Shown: one piece after another, positions 36,301-61,370 of the stretch | Layout of the letters: each line of letters begins with the position of its first letter | Position numbering within the stretch: the stretch's first letter is position 1 | DNA from: Taeniopygia guttata | Taxonomy: Eukaryota; Chordata; Aves; Passeriformes; Estrildidae | Reading direction: 5' to 3' | NCBI RefSeq assembly: GCF_048771995.1 | Contig: NC_133030.1 | Location: 53,094,501 to 53,158,500, forward strand | DNA length: 64,000 bases | The notes under the pieces: generated by a model | Seen by the model: only the letters and a program-made list of their open reading frames with translations | What the model was told of the DNA's origin: nothing | The model's database searches: none | Translations under genes and position numbers: made by a program

Positions 36301-38697
36301 CTGCTGCTGGTGCTGCCCGGGTAGGTAACAGCCCGCAGGGAAAGCACAGCCAGAGATCTTGTTCACAAACACAGGCGGCTGGAAAAGCAGGGATTGTCCT
36401 TTCGGTCCAGGAGGCCACAGGGGAGCCTGCAACAAGTCTGGTGGGTTTGTTTTTGCAGGGGAGATCATGCTCTGCCCTCGCTGCCCCTTCAGTGGTCGGC
36501 TCCGTGGCTCAGCCGAGTCCTGCTGGGCAGCTCGTGCTGGATTTGGTTTGGAGCACCAGAACGCTTAAGAACGTGCCACTAACATGACACAGACCTTGGC
36601 AGCAAACACAGAACAAGGAGGAGAACGCAGCATAGGCAGCAAACTCCCCAAGTGGCTGCGACAGTGTGTTTATGTAAGACAGACACAGCTCTGAGTTAAA
36701 GCATGGGTCGCTGCTTGCCCAGCACAAACATCGCTGCAGGAACGGGCAGAGCACAGTGCTGCCTTGCCAGGACTTAAAACTCAGCGGGGTACCACTCAGC
36801 AATGATGCTGCCTGACAAACCTGCAGGATCCTGGGGCAGGGGGCAAGGCTGGGTCCAGGAGCAGTTTCCCAGAAGCAGATGAGGGTGAGCGTCCACAGGT
36901 GCTGTGAATGTGTTGGAGCTCATCCCATCACACCCATGGCATGCTGGGCAGAGACGCGTGCCTGGTCACAATCCTCTTACAGAGCAGTCCAGATGGTCAG
37001 GTTTCTAGGTGTTTCCTAGCAGTCAGTGACTCAACATGGCCTAAATTTTTATAGTCTGGATGGTCTTGGTTCAAATACAGATACAAATAAGAGCCCTGAT
37101 GCATGCTTCCCTATGGCTGAGGACATCCCTCTTTCCACACCCATCTAGTTCAACAAGTAGTTACAGGTATTTAATATCCTGTGTTGTTTCTGCCTGGCCT
37201 TCCTCTCTGCCCAGTGCAGCTCACACACGTGTCCTGCTGCTGCTGGGTGGGACAGCACAGGCAGAGGGGAGGAGGCTGGAGCTTGCTGGAGCTCACAGAC
37301 AATACTATTGCCTGAAAAGCTGGGAGACAAGAATTCACAGGAGGAAGATCAAAACATCATTTACCTGTGAGGGTTAAAATGCCATTCTCTGGTTGCAGGT
37401 TGTGTTGACAAACCCTAGTGAGGTGGCTAAAGTTCGGATGCAGACTCAGAGAAACCCACACCCTTCCACCACACATCAGCCTGTTTCCCAGCCAAAGTAC
37501 CGAGGGTCTCTGCACTGTCTGAAGGTTATCATCAAAGAGGAAGGTTTTGGAGGTCTCTACAAGGGCTGTTCTGCATTACTCTGCAGGGATTGCTCTGCTT
37601 CTGCAATATATTTCCTTTCCTATTCTGCGCTGTGCGACTGGCTCACACCAGATGGGAGAAATAAACCAGGTAGGTATCGGAAATCATCTGACATTACCTG
37701 CAAATACGACTTATTTAGTTCCACCCTAAGAGGGAAACCAGACTCTAGGCAAACATCACCCAGTACCCATAAAACCTCGCTCAGATCCTCACGAGGGGCT
37801 GGTCTGTGTGTGCTGGTTTTGGCCCCAGGCCTAGTGTCAGCAGCCTGCATGCCAGGGCTTCACTGTCCCCACCTTGTCCCTAAGCAGCTCCTCCTCCTCC
37901 TGCAGGAGGGGTTCTTATCACACCCTCTGCTGCCTCGAATGTAGATATGAAATCCATCCTGCTAATGCAAAAACAAGAAATTAAATATGGACAAAGTTCC
38001 TGGGAGCCACAGAACTCAGACTCAGTCTTGAATATGAAGTCCAGGTGGAGAAGGTAAAGATACATCAAATTCTTAGTTGTGATTTGGCTCCAAAAAGCAA
38101 CTATCCACTTTGAGAAAAGATTGAATAGGTAAGATTAGCAAAAGAGTATCTCCTCAAGAATTATAAAAATTAGATCCATCTGAAGATGGTGTGAGTGCTC
38201 TCAGGCTGTACCACATCTAGTTCACATGGTGTTCAAAGTGTCATGTGTGCAAAAATTCTCTGAGATCACTGGAAACACACACCTGCAAGAGCTGCACAAA
38301 ATAACTCCCAAAAAACATGAAAGTTACCAAAATTTGTTATCAAATCTGAGATGGCTGTAGCTCAACAAGATGCAACTGAACTGCCCTTCTCCCCTCACTC
38401 TCTCCTGCAGGTTTCCTTGTTGTGCTGCTTTCTGGTGGTTTTGCTGGAGTCCTGGCCTGGGGATTAGCTACTCCCATGGATGTCATCAAATCACGCATGC
38501 AAACAGATGAATCGGACCAGCACAAGTACAAAGGCCTGATCCACTGTGTGAGGGAAAGTGTGAGAAAGGAGGGGGCAAAAGTGCTTTTCAAAGGACTGGG
38601 TTTAAACTGCATTCGTGCCTTTCCTGTGAACATGGTAGTGTTTGTAACATACGAAGGTGTACTGAGATTTACGGATCATTATATAAAAAAAAAATAG
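30345..38697 (+). CDS. SLC25A47: SLC25A47, liver-type mitochondrial carrier (6 coding exons, 294 aa)
   Basis: The exons are 30345-30372, 35482-35525, 35801-35872, 36138-36320, 37399-37669 and 38411-38697 (28+44+72+183+271+287 nt). They join in frame to 294 residues plus stop; human is 308. The product starts MDFIAGAIGG and shows three SLC25 repeats with signatures PLDTVK (19-24), PSEVAK (115-120) and PMDVIK (221-226). Most of the length difference from human lies in the loop after the second signature. The family sits in the inner mitochondrial membrane. Human SLC25A47 (HDMCP) is hepatocyte-enriched and has been proposed as an uncoupling-type or NAD+ carrier; the substrate is not settled and is not readable from this sequence. 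All introns are GT..AG. Position between SLC25A29 and WARS1 supports the call. The start context is modest (T at -3, G at +4). Confidence 0.94.
30486..30531. repeat. Imperfect 20-bp inverted repeat (hairpin)
   Basis: Arms 30,486-30,505 and 30,512-30,531 are complementary apart from two mismatches and are separated by 6 nt (ATTTGC). The core arm is AGCGCGTTCTTCCTT. It lies 114 bp downstream of the first coding exon of SLC25A47. The stem is shorter than a typical microRNA precursor. Confidence 0.85.
31125..31195. repeat. AT-rich simple repeat
   Basis: An impure (TA)n microsatellite with interspersed ATATAG and ATATAC units, in intron 1 of SLC25A47. Confidence 0.85.
32677..32731 (+). mobile_element. 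Short CR1 3'-tail remnant
   Basis: About 55 bp matching the CR1 3' end: 'ggactagggacctcctgagg', then 'tcccttcagacttgaatt' and a terminal CCTGTGATCCC in place of the usual tail. It is a strongly truncated relic. Confidence 0.7.
35482..35525 (+). CDS. SLC25A47: SLC25A47 coding exon 2
   Basis: A 44-nt exon completing the split glycine codon and encoding GLSTAVGYPLDTVK. The acceptor is CTGTTTCAG and the donor GTACCT. It ends exactly after the lysine of the first carrier signature, as in SLC25A29. Confidence 0.95.
35801..35872 (+). CDS. SLC25A47: SLC25A47 coding exon 3
   Basis: A 72-nt, phase-0 exon encoding VRIQTENHYRGFWHCVQETY and then RTEK (residues 25-48), between acceptor TATTCCTAG and donor GTAGGT. 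Confidence 0.95.
36138..36320 (+). CDS. SLC25A47: SLC25A47 coding exon 4
   Basis: A 183-nt exon encoding residues 49-109, starting VRGFYKGVTASVLAVSVVSS and including VSFGTYKNFL. The acceptor is CCCTCGAG and the donor GTAGGT. It contains the end of repeat 1 and the start of repeat 2. Confidence 0.95.
36321..37398 (+). other. SLC25A47: SLC25A47 intron 4
   Basis: A 1.08-kb intron with no recognisable repeat or gene; it ends in acceptor GGTTGCAG. Confidence 0.85.
37399..37669 (+). CDS. SLC25A47: SLC25A47 coding exon 5
   Basis: A 271-nt exon starting VVLTNPSEVAKVRMQTQRNP, which carries the second carrier signature, and including GLYKGCSALL and IYFLSYSALCDWL. It ends with the first base of a split glycine codon and donor GTAGGT. 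Confidence 0.96.
37670..38410 (+). other. SLC25A47: SLC25A47 intron 5
   Basis: A 741-bp intron; nothing further recognised. It ends in the acceptor TCTCTCCTGCAG. Confidence 0.85.
38411..38697 (+). CDS. SLC25A47: SLC25A47 coding exon 6 (terminal)
   Basis: This exon encodes residues from the split glycine to the stop, including LLSGGFAGVLAWGLATPMDV followed by IKSRMQTD, which holds the third signature PMDVIK, and NCIRAFPVNMVVFVTYEGVL. It ends IKKK and TAG. Confidence 0.96.
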
Positions 38698-40105
38698 CGT
38701 GTTCCATTCTGTCCAAAGTGTATTTTATTTATTTGTTTTGTAAGACAGCATCCACAAACAACTGTTGAATTGATGGACAGCATAAGAAGCATGGACATTT
38801 CAGCCCAAACCTGGCAATTGATGGCTTTGTTTTATTCTTACAGGATTACAAACTCATCAGGGAGCCTTGGCTTCATATCAAACCTCCCTTTTATCTCATT
38901 AAGGTATTCAGACTGTAGCCGCCACTTAGGGCCTTGAAACATTTGTGAATTTTTATGTTCTAATAAGTTGTTTGTCTGATCAGGGGTTTTGATAAATCAA
39001 GTAGTTTTTTCCTACTGGCACAGAAAATGATCCTCCCAACCACAGGAAGAGCTGGGGGGGAGTTTGTGTAAGATCCAACTCTCCAGCATGTGCTCTTTAC
39101 ATGCTGTGCCTGCACTGCATTCACCGAGCGACTCACGGGGCTGCTTCAGGCTGCAGCCTCCCCTTCCCAGCAGTGATTTTCCCAAAGCGCTCTCCAGTTA
39201 TGCTCCCTTGGCAGCAGCTGAAGCAGGAACGTCCTTTCTGCTCTGTAATGAGTGCAGCCATGCTCTGCTCACAGAACTGTGCTGATGGCCTCGCTGCAGC
39301 GCCCGGCAGGCCCGTGGCGCTTTCTCCCGGAGCCCCACGCAGCTCTGCCCTCTCTGCAGGCTCACCCAGCTTGGCACAGCTTTGGAGGCAATCTGTTCTC
39401 ATCCTGGAGCGAGGGCAGGAATAGATGCAAAGCCTCTTTGCTGGCTGCCATAAAATCCGTGCACTGGTGGGGTTAGGCGAGTTAGAAGAGAGTTGCAGAG
39501 TTGTAGAGCATAATCAAGATTCCCAGCTTTTAAAAGTGCAAACTCTTCTCCCTTTAAATGGTGCTGTTAGGAGCAGCTAAATGTATTTAGGTGCAAAGGT
39601 GCCTTTTGAAAGAATTTCAGATTTTCTACTACTTCTTTCTCATCTTCCTCCTACTTAATTTTCATTACTTTTTCCTACTTTTTTTTTTTTCTTCATGAAA
39701 AAGTCAGTTGAAAAACTGCCACCCATGCTATTGCTTCAGAAGAAAAATCCCTAAACCCAGAAATGTAAGTTTGCTCGTTCTGCCTCACGGGCAACATACA
39801 TGCTTCTGATTTAATCCCTGGATGATGACACTTGAAGCATTCTGGATCAAACCTCTCAGATTCTGCTAAAAATGTGTTTATTGGAGGGAAAAGCGAATAC
39901 TGTATTTTAAAAGGTATACTGTATTTTATTGTATTTTTATGTATTCTCATATTTAGGACCCTTCTGGTCAGCAGTCACTCTCACCAGTTGATGACATGGC
40001 TTTACTACACTGACTGCAGATTTGTAGCAGACAGACTCGTCAGCTGCCTTTGACATACAGAAAGAACTACAACAAATTTAAAGAATCCAGGTGCTCCTAG
40101 ACAAG

Positions 40106-40111
40106 AATAAA
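40106..40111 (+). terminator. SLC25A47: Candidate SLC25A47 polyadenylation signal
   Basis: The first canonical AATAAA on the plus strand after the SLC25A47 stop, 1.4 kb downstream. The downstream sequence is only weakly T-rich, so this is a tentative assignment. Confidence 0.25.
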
Positions 40112-40478
40112 GGGAACCTCTTCTACCCCACACAGAGACAACTAAAAAGCCCCACAACGCCTGAAATCTAAGCCTTCAACTGGCCTTTTAAACACATTCA
40201 CAGCCATGCTATCATATCAAACAGGCACCTGAGTTCTTTCAAGGGTCTACCCAGCTCTTGCAGCTGATCCAAGAGCAGGGTGAAGAGACCAGGCTAGTGC
40301 ACACTATGTCACCTGAAGGGAAGTGAAATGAAAGACCCAGCACTAAACCAGATTCTCTCCAAAATACTTATGGCCTCAGCAATCTACCACCCTGGCAACA
40401 GCTCTGGGCGTCAGCATCAAACTTTCTTTAGTCAGAAAGTCCTTAAAATAAAAGATTTAATTATGTCCTTGAGGTTTG

Positions 40479-40500
40479 GAATTCCTCTTAAGAGGAATTC
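40479..40500. repeat. Perfect 22-bp palindrome
   Basis: Each half is GAATTCCTCTT read 5'->3' on its own strand, with no spacer and no mismatch. It stands alone in intergenic DNA between SLC25A47 and WARS1. Confidence 0.9.
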
Positions 40501-41997
40501 ACCCTCACCTCTTTCTACAAGGGATGTGTTTAACTCGGTGGTGATTTATCCCTGCTCTGCCTGGATGTTTGCAATCATACTCCTCAATGCCATGTTATTC
40601 TCAGCCAACCTTGTTCTCAGGCATTACATTCTCTCAACTGAGACAGTGAAAGAATGCCTGCAAAACAGACTAAACAATCATTTATTGTTAGGCAGCACTG
40701 ATACCATTCATGGTCAGCCCAAGGTTTGAATATTAAATAGCCCATCTTTCCCAGTATGCTCATGCACTCAGATAACTCAAAATGTCTCCTCCTGTGGGTG
40801 TAACTGAAATGCAGCTGATTCCAAGGGAGAGAAATTCCAGAAGAATTGTAAATATGAGTGGGAATAACTGCAGAAGCCAGTGCAAGGGGCTGAGAATTCT
40901 AAGCCTCACGGTGTTCAGCACCACATACAAGCAGGCTCTCATGTGGTCTGAACAAATGCTACATGAGAGGCAAATTGTATCTCCAACCAGCTTATTTCAG
41001 GAAGGTAAGGGCTTCCCAATCCATCCTGTTCAGAACCCTCTACTGGGAAAAAAAACATCTACAGTGTGTGGGTGACAACCTGAGGAAGAGCTCGCTGCTG
41101 ATACAAACAGCAACAGGTACAGGAACTGACTGTGTGAGTACTGTAAACACAGGCACGTGAATTTGAACCAATTTTTGTTCACTGACAGGACACATTTTAT
41201 GTACTCCACTACACACACCCCAAGCTGGGTGCTCAGCTTCTGGTTTTCAGCACTTGACTGCTTTATTTTCTGATTTGTATTATCTTGACCTTTAGCTGCT
41301 CTAATGATCACAGAACTATTTATTTGATAAACTAGCTAGTTGAAGGCCAACCAACAGAAAGAAGGTACCACATTTGCTGTGCTGATACTGGGTTTGCTTT
41401 GCAGCTTGTCATGTAGATAATTTCTTTCAGCAACAAAGTTGGTGGCCTTGAGAAAAAAAACTCATAGAAGTCACACTCAGGATCAGGTTCCATGTTGCTG
41501 ACAGCTCCTGTTTGCTCTGAGAATGCTCACGAATATCCAGGCAGGTTTCAGTTTTCCTCTCGGTGATTGTGGAAGCGCTGTGGGAAGCTATTCAGAATCT
41601 GTGTTTTTGCACAGAAATTGTGAGCACTGTGTTTCCACTTAAGCACCAGTTTACACCAAACCCACTGAAGTGTCACTGTACACAGGTCCCATTGACCTTC
41701 CCCATGCCAGAGCTGCCTGCTGTGCACAGGGACATCCAACATCCAGCCTGGCTTGGGACCAGGTCATCTCTGGACACCTGACCCTTACCAGCTCAGTCTG
41801 GGAACACTCTGAAGTCTACCTGGAAGGAGGTAATCAGGCACCCCGTTCCAACACTTCAAAGCAAGGACCAGCTATATCAGATGACAAATTAACACCTAAA
41901 AAAGTAGGAAGAGAGGTCAAAACCAGAGTAATGGTAATTTAAGGCTCAAAAAAAAAAGTAAAACAAAAGAAGTTTGATACAGACTTTAATCTACATT

Positions 41998-42003
41998 TTT
42001 ATT
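41998..42003 (-). terminator. WARS1: Candidate distal WARS1 polyadenylation signal
   Basis: Minus-strand AATAAA followed, in the direction of transcription, by a T/G-rich stretch that includes a TTTTGTTTTAC motif and a run of ten T. This is the best-formed signal downstream of the WARS1 stop and would give a 3' UTR of about 2 kb. Confidence 0.45.
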
Positions 42004-44006
42004 ACAGTGAGATGGACAAAATGAGCAAATTGAGGAAAATGTAATGAACAATGTCTGATAACATTTCAGTGTGTTTTTGAAAACTGCCTTGTCTTGACCT
42101 TTATTTAAAATGACCACTGGGACATGAACAATAATTACAAGAGAGTCAGGATTTCATCAAGACTCCTCTGAGAAACTACCATCTCAGAAGCATGTTGGTA
42201 TGAATTCCTAAGAGGACTTGAAAACAGTGCTTGTTCAGCAAACAAATACTAGTTTTACTATCACTTTCCTTTCTAGAGCTTTAAAAACATAGTTCAGTTG
42301 TTGTTATAAAATAATCCACTGCTTATCTAGAGCACGGCACTGTTTCTCCTACAGCATATTTCCCTTTGCTGAATTACAAAAGTAATTCTCAGCTAATGAA
42401 ATAAATCTAGCAGAACAAATATGCATATTTTAAACAATATATTTGCATTATAAATTTGTAAAAGCACTTTTAAAGTCAATTTAAGGCTTATCTTTTATGT
42501 ATGGCTTAAAGATGGCAAAGAATAGACTGCAAGAACAGGAAGGTTATCATTAAAGTCTAAAGTAATTAAGACTTAGCTTATTTATTACTGGATTTGAGAA
42601 GCTATTTTTTTTCCCTAAGAATTGCTGCACTACTTCTAGGAAAAAAAAAAAAAAAAAAGGTTTTTCTACTCATTGTTAAGTCCTTGCTGGCACTGAGATG
42701 CTTTGCCTGTGGGCTATGGAGACAGTCTCTGGGAAACATTTTCACTAATTCACTGAAGTCAATGGCATTAGATTAGAAATGTCAGCTCACATAAACTGTA
42801 AAGAAAAAGACAAAAGCTAAGCCTTGCTATTTCCAGCACAAGTTTGAGACTCATGCAATAAGCGTAGGTTTGCCTTGCACTTCTGCCTTTTCCTTGGTTC
42901 CTTGAACAAACATAACCAGGTTAGCCCACCTATGTTATCTTCATCAAATAAAACCACCTTTACTAAGATTATACCTGGGCTAGCAATTTTCTATTCTATA
43001 CAAGACAGATCTAACAGTTTACACTCAGCACTGTTCAGATCACAACAAATAGCTAATAATTTGGATTTTTCTTCCAGGAATCATAGCAAAGACATTGAAG
43101 TTTTTTGAAGAAAGGAGATAATTAAATATTGCATGAGGTATTTTAACAAAGTATATTTTCTTACTGGAATACATCCTAAAATAAATATCCCTAGTTTAAA
43201 CCTCCTGGTGCAGTGGAAGAGAACAGACAGTACTAGAAGTATCCCTGTGTCCAGTGTGATTTCAATTTTCACATCATGATTTAACACTTGTTAAATATAC
43301 CTAGAAACTAATGTTTGCATTTCTATACTACCTTCCACCTGAGAATATCAAGGACCTGACAACTTCCTGATGACCTCCTCCTTCCAGAGGCACTCAGATC
43401 AGGTAAAGAGCTCCAGAAAAAAAGTACAGTGAGATTTCTGCAACTTGCCCAATGTCAAAGAGGAAGATGATAGCAAGACAAGTCTGATATTCCTTCTCCA
43501 GTGTTCAACTCACAGATGTCCACTCTTTCTGTACTGATCCCACTTTGTAATGTTCACTGCTTTTTTGTGCACAGCATGTTCTCAGCAGCCCAAGAAGACG
43601 TACAATCTAGTAAACCAAGGTACATAGTACAAAAGAAAATTGAGCTACTATTTATTACTTTGAGATATGACCTCTTACCAATATATTTAAAACAATTTCC
43701 AAGTTAGCCTTTATCATCAAATGGGAATTTTATTTATATTTTCAACATGAAATACATTAAAATACAGTGTTGGGCTGACAAACATGCTTTTCTGCAAGAC
43801 TGATCAATTCTGTCTTGCATATTCTGATTTTAAATAGATACAAGTCCTATTTTAAACTTTTTCTGTACTCTGCTGTTCATGATAATTTACTCATTATTTA
43901 TAAAGCACCAGTTACAGGCTGTACATAACTAGGGAGTGATGACACAACAGAAGACAACAATTACTTGGCTGTGGATCATGAAGTGCTAAGTTACATATAC
44001 ATTTCT
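42004..44006 (-). other. WARS1: Probable WARS1 3' UTR
   Basis: AT-rich sequence between the WARS1 stop codon and the distal poly(A) signal, with an 18-nt A run at 42,641-42,658. Nearer minus-strand AATAAA motifs at 43,729-43,734 and 43,651-43,656 could give shorter 3' UTRs. No coding content is recognised. Confidence 0.45.
43729..43734 (-). terminator. WARS1: Candidate proximal WARS1 polyadenylation signal
   Basis: Minus-strand AATAAA, about 275 nt after the stop codon. The following sequence is not strongly G/T-rich, so its use is uncertain. Confidence 0.35.
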
Positions 44007-58652
<14,646 letters not shown>

Positions 58653-58990
58653 TTTTGCCAGACTGCACAAAGATCTGTTTAGGTACAACTCAACTGAATT
58701 TATCCTCTTCCAACTCTTTGGCTGGGAGATTCAAAACAGCAGCAACAAAGAGAACTGTAGGGCAAACAGTAGTATGTTTTACTCTTTAGTGTAAGGCTTC
58801 AAGATTAGGTGAATAGAATAAGAAACAAAAAACTATACTGATTCCTACCACATTCTATTTGTATCAAATTGATAAATGTGGAGACATTACACAGTGAGCT
58901 TCAGTTTCACACAAAAATGGACAGAGACTGACAAGACCACTAGGTAAATTTAGACATCACTGTTCGTGTTGTGTATGTATTTAACACTAG

Positions 58991-59083
58991 AACACCTTTT
59001 CAAAGGTGTTTAAAGGTGAAAGTAAAGGTGCTTTTAAAGGTGTTTAAAGGTAAAATTGTTTTAAAGGTGTTTAAAGGTGAAAG
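58991..59083. repeat. AAAGGTG tandem repeat cluster
   Basis: Irregular tandem copies of TTTAAAGGTG and TTTAAAGGTGAAAG, starting with a small perfect inverted repeat (AACACCTTT ... AAAGGTGTT). It adjoins the long palindrome to its right. Confidence 0.85.
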
Positions 59084-59091
59084 TCTCATCA

Positions 59092-59240
59092 TCCAGAATT
59101 TGACAGGTATCAGTGCAGAAACATTAGCTGATCAGGAATTAACTAATCAGATAGCCTCTATCAGATAGCCTGGTAGAGGCTATCTGATTCCTGATTAGTT
59201 CATGTTCCTGCACTGATACCCTGTCAAATTTTGGATTATT
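59092..59240. repeat. Long inverted repeat (palindrome) in WARS1 5' intron
   Basis: The left arm (59,092-59,160) and right arm (59,174-59,236) are largely reverse-complementary: both contain AATTTGACAGG-type and GGTATCAGTGCAG-type blocks and an ATCAGATAGCCTCTA block. The left arm has about 8 extra bases. Near the centre the motif ATCAGATAGCCT is also tandemly duplicated, forming an inner 11-bp hairpin (59,161-59,171 with 59,177-59,187). It resembles a foldback MITE or a hairpin-forming duplication. Confidence 0.85.
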
Positions 59241-61347
59241 AGATTTTTATAACTACAATACAAAACTTTGTCTTTGTAATAGAGTACTTCAGCCCAAAGA
59301 AAGATACACAAGAGCAAACCCTTCTTTATGGTTTTCCTCCAGAAGTTACAAAACACATTGATGATTGGTGAGAAATGTTGCTTTCCAAAGAATCCTTGGG
59401 TCAGCAATAGGCTGACTAAGCAGGAAAAATAACAGCAGATGCTTTAAGATGAGGAGATGGCTGAGACTAAGAACACAGCAGTCTGCCCAAGCATCCTCTG
59501 CCATGCCGTGCCCGTGTCCACCCAGAGGGAAGCTCTGTGCCCATGTAAAAAACTTGCAAAGGTCTTGTCTCCCTGGAGAGACCCCCTAGCAAATTTCTGA
59601 TCCACTGCAGTGCATGGAGCACAGATCAGTTGAGTGTTAGTAAAAATATACTTTCCTTTGGCTCCCTTTTCCCAGAATTAAAACAAACAAAAAATCCACG
59701 CAAACTGAAACCTAATATAATAGCTGCATTAGCTGTTCAGCAGTATTTCAAAGCCTTCCTTCTACAAAGTAGTCATCTAATCATAACCTTGGTTATATGT
59801 ACATAGTGCTTATTTAAGCTGCTACTGTAAAAAGCTTTCACCTGCCTAGCAAACTTTGAAGGTCGATTTGGTAACCAAGTGGTTACCAAAACACACCTAT
59901 CATTAAGGCTTTGTTTGCCAGTCAGCTGCAATATTCCCACATTTCAGCTTCTGCTGAGAAGTGGATACATCCACTTGTTAATGTAATTTGTTTACTGTAT
60001 TAACCCTTGGATTACCATACTTATATTACATAATAATACTTAAGTTTTTAACCTAATTTGATCCCTTATAACTTGACTTTTTTCAGTTCGAAAGTGTGAT
60101 TAAAAAAAAAAAGTAATTTGAAGCAGATCAAACAAATTTTTGATGCATTCCTGCAATTTAATTACATATTTTTATTTGGATATTGCCTTCCTCTTCTTCA
60201 TGAGCAGAGAATATTTTAAGTGTTAAAGAAAGTATAGAATAAATGCGTATTAGAAAAGGTTTATGAAGATTAACACACACCCCTTCTATAGGAATATGCT
60301 ATTTATATTTACTGGCTTCAAATTTCAAAAAATAATAAAGACATAAATAAGAATTTTCTTTGGTGTAGAACAAATTGTGACTTGTTGTTTTAGCTTAATT
60401 CCTTACAGTACAGTCTTACTGATGGATTGCCTCCATTCAGAAAAGCCGAAATGACACCTGACACTTGGCACATATACTGGAAAGCAGCAAACCAGACTCC
60501 TTAAAATGTCTGGAATATTATGGATTTAAGCTGAAAAAAGAATCTCAAATGAAGATGCATCTTCATTAAGAAGTAGCAACAGTAATCCAGGTGGTGAACA
60601 AGACATGAGGATACTGTGACTATAAAATGCAAGGCATATGGACTGCTACCTAAAGGTTATCTCTATTTACCTCACTACTGCCCCTATTTGCTACTGGAAT
60701 TCAAGCCAGGAATTAAGTAATGTGGAACACAGCTCTTTTGAAATTCATTAAAGCAATTGTGAACCACTAAAAAGAAATGTCTGGATATTCTACTATTTAT
60801 CAGGATTTTTTTTTTCTCTCTTATTGATATTATAAAAATTAACAGTCCCAAATTCCGTACCATAGGCAAACAGATCTGAAGGAAAAAATGATGCGTGGGA
60901 ATGGGAGAATCAACTATTAGGATATTTAGCACCAGAGTCTAGAATGGTCCAATGTGAACTTGAAAGTCAAGGCATGTGTGGTTTTTCTACCTATGAAATG
61001 CAGGAAACTCATAATGGGTACTGCTCCTGTGTCCACTTCAAAATATTAAATTGCTATGAGATAAAGCTCGAAAATAATCCTTGGCAAAGGTATCAGAAAA
61101 CTACTGCATCTTCCTCCCTTTCCAACTGGCTGACCATCACAGATCTATGATCATTTTCACTGTCTGCAGTCTGACTTGGTAAGTTAAGAGACCTGAGAAT
61201 GAAAAAACAGGGTTTCACATTAAGTTAAGAAGACAAACATTGCATGAAAGTACATGATGACTTTCAGAGACAACAGTAATACATCAGACCAGAACAAGCT
61301 TTCATGAGCAAATGAAAGAATGTAAGACTGAGTCTAAAAGCACTTAC

Positions 61348-61370
61348 ATTCCTGAAAACTGCTTTTCCTC
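61348..61370 (-). other. WARS1: Possible 23-nt WARS1 5'-UTR micro-exon
   Basis: On the minus strand a 20-nt T run leads into ACAG, then GAGGAAAAGCAGTTTTCAGG plus AAT, then the consensus donor GTAAGT. The position, between the promoter and the first coding exon, suits an alternative noncoding exon like those known for human WARS1. The purine-rich GAGGAAAAG could act as a splicing enhancer. There is no transcript evidence. Confidence 0.35.

Larger units (their letters stand above)
38698..41997. other. SLC25A47 3' UTR and convergent intergenic region
   Basis: SLC25A47 and WARS1 converge here. The SLC25A47 3' UTR begins at 38,698 and carries an AU-rich nonamer TTATTTATT at 38,725-38,733. No AATAAA occurs near the stop; the first plus-strand one I see is at 40,106-40,111, so the UTR may be long or use a variant signal. 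A perfect 22-bp palindrome lies at 40,479-40,500. No gene or repeat family is otherwise recognised. Confidence 0.5.
58663..61347 (-). other. WARS1: WARS1 5'-UTR intron region
   Basis: This lies between the first coding exon and the promoter. It contains a complex of AAAGGTG-type tandem repeats and a long inverted repeat (58,991-59,240). The rest is AT-rich single-copy sequence with no recognised gene. Confidence 0.7.

Noticed and set aside
58653-58688. An upstream in-frame start (MYLNRSLCSLAK...) for WARS1
   Set aside because: A strong acceptor (TTTGTGCAG) lies between it and the conserved ATG, so this stretch is most likely intron.
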